DNA from: an uncultured Cyclobacteriaceae bacterium
GTDB taxonomy: Bacteria; Bacteroidota; Bacteroidia; Cytophagales; Cyclobacteriaceae
Length of the DNA stretch: 64,000 bases
Direction of reading: 5' to 3'
NCBI GenBank assembly: GCA_937146645.1
Contig: CAKZRQ010000015.1
Span: forward strand, 62,001-126,000
Shown here: positions 61,909 to 64,000 of the stretch, in pieces
Layout: every line of letters begins with the position of its first letter
Position numbering within the stretch: position 1 is the first letter of the stretch
The notes under the pieces: generated by a model
Told to the model about the DNA's origin: nothing
Databases searched by the model: none
What the model saw: the letters and a program-made list of their open reading frames with translations, nothing else
Program-made: the position numbers and the translations under genes

Positions 61909-64000
61909 CTTTCTAAAAGATACCGCGCAAAACCTCCTGGAGAATTCCATTCCACTGGAGAATATGACTGTGGTTTTGCCGAACCGACGAGCAGGACTAT
62001 TTTTTACCAAATATCTCAGCGAATTGATCTCTGAGCCTCAATGGATGCCTGAAGTGAAGACCATTGAGGAGGTTTTCTATGATTTGAAAGGGGAGAGACC
62101 CACTGATGATCTCACCTTGATCTTTGAGCTTTATCGAATTTATTCCAGCCTTCAGGATGAAGAAGAGAGCTTTGAGAAATTCTATTTCTGGGGGGAGATT
62201 ATTCTTAAAGATTTCAATGATATCGATCAATTCCTCGCGGATGCAAATCGGGTGTATGAAAACCTTGCAGACCAGAAGATTTTGGAATCAGATTTAAGCT
62301 TTTTGACCGATGATCAGAGAGATTTGATTTCCCAGTTTTGGAAGTCATTTGATCAACAAAGTGAGGATGAACAGCAGAGATTTCTTCGATTTTGGGAGAT
62401 TTTGAGCTCGCTTTATGAGAAGTTTCAAGCTAGCCTTGAGACCCTTGGTATGAGCTATGGGGGCCGTATTTATCGAGCTGTTGTTGAAAAATTGAACCAA
62501 GTTCAAAAACCTAATAAACAGTTCTATTTCGTTGGTTTTAATGCATTTACGCTGGCTGAAGAAAAACTAATCAAGCATTTTGTTAAGGAGTTTGGGGCTG
62601 AAATCTTTTGGGATCTGGATTCATATTATTTGGAAGATAAAAGACAGGAGGCTGGATTATTCTTCAGGGATTATCGAAGAGATCCAATTTTGGGTGAAAC
62701 CTTCCCTGAGACTATTCCAGCTCGAATAAACAGTAAATCAGATAGCATAAATACCTATTCGTTACCCTTGAAAAGCAACCAGGCGAATTTGGTGGGAAAA
62801 ATAGCTGAAGGGATAACTAAAAATGAGGCGCTTGAAGAAACGGTAATCATCTTACCAGATGAGCAGCTTTTATTTCCGGTTTTGCATTCGCTTCCTAAAG
62901 AAATTGAGAAGTTGAATGTTACCATGGGTTATCCCATTCGAAATGCTCCGGTATTCTCTTTTCTGGATGCAGTTTTGGATTTACAGCGGTATTTATCTGA
63001 AAAGCAGGGTAAGGCTTTTTTCTATCATAAACCTGTCACCGATTTACTGGCTTTTTCCTATTTGAGAGCTGAAAATGAAGATTTTGTCAAGAAAACTCTT
63101 GAGAGCATAAAGCAGGAAAACCAGATTTCCATTCCAGCTGAAAACTTGAGTTCGGGCGGGCGAATGTTTGAATTGATTTTTAGGGAAGTGGCTGCTGATG
63201 AGCTGTTTACCTACTTGTCTGAGTTGATTGAGTATTTGGCTTCCTCACTTGAAAATGATCCTGTTCAGCGAAGCTATCTTTTTCAGGCCTTTAAGCAACT
63301 GACGAGAATTCAAGCCATTTTCAAAGACAATCAAAAGTCTGATATCAATAAGGATTTTTATCTCAAGATATTCAGAAAGCTGTTCAGAGAGCTCAAGCTA
63401 CCGTTTGATGGTGAGCCATTGGAAGGACTGCAGATTATGGGTGTTTTGGAATCCAGAAACCTTGATTTCAAAAGAGTAATTATATGCGACTTAAACGAAG
63501 GAAGTTTTCCTCCCGGAGGTGGAATTAACTCCATGATTCCATTCAATCTTCGAAGAGCATTTGGCCTTCCTGTTCAGGAACAGAATGATGCTATCTATGC
63601 CTATACTTTCTATCGCTTATTGCATAGGGCAGAAGAGGTACATTTGATCTACACTACCGCTTCCGATCAGGGGAAAGTAGGTGAAATGAGTCGCTTTGCG
63701 CAGCAAATGAAGGTAGAACTTGGAATTTCAGAAGCTTTACCTGTCTTGACTCCGGTGGATTTAACCCGAGGCAAGGAGATTCGAATACAGAAGTCGGAGG
63801 TGGTTCTGAATAAGCTGAGAAAGTATTATGTGGGTGAAGAAGGTGGCACGTCTTTCTCCGCCTCCGCTTTGAACACTTACCTGGACTGTAGGCTTAGGTT
63901 CTATCTGAGGTATGTGGCAGGATTAAAGGAAAAAGAAGAGGTGGTGAGTGAGATTGACCCTTCTACTTTTGGAACACTTTTGCACAATGCGATGGAGCTG
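61901..64000 (+). CDS. AddB-type PD-(D/E)XK nuclease subunit, cut by window end
   Basis: The first 700 codons are open to the window edge. The N-terminus MTVVLPNRRAGLFFTKYL recalls AddB's degenerate ATP-binding motif, and LVGKIAEGI, ETVIILPDEQLLFPVLHSLP and GYPIRNAPVFSFLDAVLD are typical of the inactivated helicase half. At the end SASALNTYLDCRLRFYLRYVAGL starts the nuclease domain, with the first iron-sulphur-type Cys, and GTLLHNAMEL runs off the window. It overlaps the addA-type gene by 8 bp. Confidence 0.9.
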   Translation, partial: MNSFLKDTAQNLLENSIPLENMTVVLPNRRAGLFFTKYLSELISEPQWMPEVKTIEEVFYDLKGERPTDDLTLIFELYRIYSSLQDEEESFEKFYFWGEIILKDFNDIDQFLADANRVYENLADQKILESDLSFLTDDQRDLISQFWKSFDQQSEDEQQRFLRFWEILSSLYEKFQASLETLGMSYGGRIYRAVVEKLNQVQKPNKQFYFVGFNAFTLAEEKLIKHFVKEFGAEIFWDLDSYYLEDKRQEAGLFFRDYRRDPILGETFPETIPARINSKSDSINTYSLPLKSNQANLVGKIAEGITKNEALEETVIILPDEQLLFPVLHSLPKEIEKLNVTMGYPIRNAPVFSFLDAVLDLQRYLSEKQGKAFFYHKPVTDLLAFSYLRAENEDFVKKTLESIKQENQISIPAENLSSGGRMFELIFREVAADELFTYLSELIEYLASSLENDPVQRSYLFQAFKQLTRIQAIFKDNQKSDINKDFYLKIFRKLFRELKLPFDGEPLEGLQIMGVLESRNLDFKRVIICDLNEGSFPPGGGINSMIPFNLRRAFGLPVQEQNDAIYAYTFYRLLHRAEEVHLIYTTASDQGKVGEMSRFAQQMKVELGISEALPVLTPVDLTRGKEIRIQKSEVVLNKLRKYYVGEEGGTSFSASALNTYLDCRLRFYLRYVAGLKEKEEVVSEIDPSTFGTLLHNAMEL

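Overview
The window looks like an ordinary stretch of chromosome from a member of the Bacteroidota, most likely the Cytophagales (Cyclobacteriaceae / Algoriphagus-like). The reasons are: slightly AT-rich DNA; several promoters that fit the Bacteroidota TTG-N19-TAnnTTTG pattern; many lipoproteins and outer-membrane barrels; and typical families such as a GSCFA protein, a DUF255/YyaL protein, prolyl oligopeptidase, outer-membrane beta-barrel/CarboxypepD-reg receptor, HflKC, membrane pyrophosphatase and menaquinone genes (menE/menB). The genus is an inference; no rRNA is present. One tRNA (Pro, GGG) is present. I see no prophage, insertion sequence or CRISPR array.

Layout. 1-997 is the N-terminal part of a secreted BNR/sortilin-type propeller protein (minus). 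998-1356 is a repeat-rich gap. 1357-4396 is a three-gene MacAB-like exporter (membrane-fusion lipoprotein, permease, ATPase). 4547-5395 is an esterase lipoprotein. 5388-15595 is a long run of minus-strand genes: dacB-like PBP4, S9 peptidase, DUF1801, DUF1835, GSCFA, DUF255 and priA. 15698-17983 is hppA with a clear promoter and terminator. 18176-20572 is a GAF protein that overlaps, tail to tail, a 1211-residue phosphatase/kinase-like/beta-barrel fusion (20540-24175), which is co-transcribed with a phytase-like propeller lipoprotein. 25197-25790 is a stand-alone Pycsar-effector-type (DUF5706) membrane protein, followed by an OmpR/PhoR-type two-component pair.

28323-30761 is a tight four-gene operon: two DM13-like lipoproteins around an outer-membrane barrel and a Crp-family regulator. 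30893-35904 holds small proteins, tRNA-Pro, hflKC and a MarC protein. 36061-39032 is a PadR-controlled MacB-type permease. 39360-43738 is a three-gene operon joining a coiled-coil P-loop ATPase, an MscS-like membrane protein and a cation/proton antiporter. 43896-47282 is a TlpA-like thioredoxin behind an outer-membrane receptor. 47469-48558 is a small protein plus a self-cleaving-type S24 regulator behind a perfect 18-bp inverted repeat. 48555-49634 is a membrane TIR protein. 50510-52491 are menE and menB (divergent). 52969-57672 is an accessory-looking run: class D beta-lactamase, sulfotransferase, GNAT, unknown, cyanophycinase-like peptidase, class C beta-lactamase-like hydrolase. 57751-64000 holds a monoglyceride-lipase-like hydrolase and an AddAB-type helicase-nuclease pair, the second gene cut by the window end.

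The best candidates for undescribed biology are the ATPase/MscS-like/antiporter operon, the DM13 double-lipoprotein operon, the phosphatase/kinase-like/barrel fusion, the lone PycTM-type protein, and the TIR-transmembrane-beta-domain protein beside the palindrome-controlled S24 regulator. All functions here are read from sequence motifs by eye; no database search was run.
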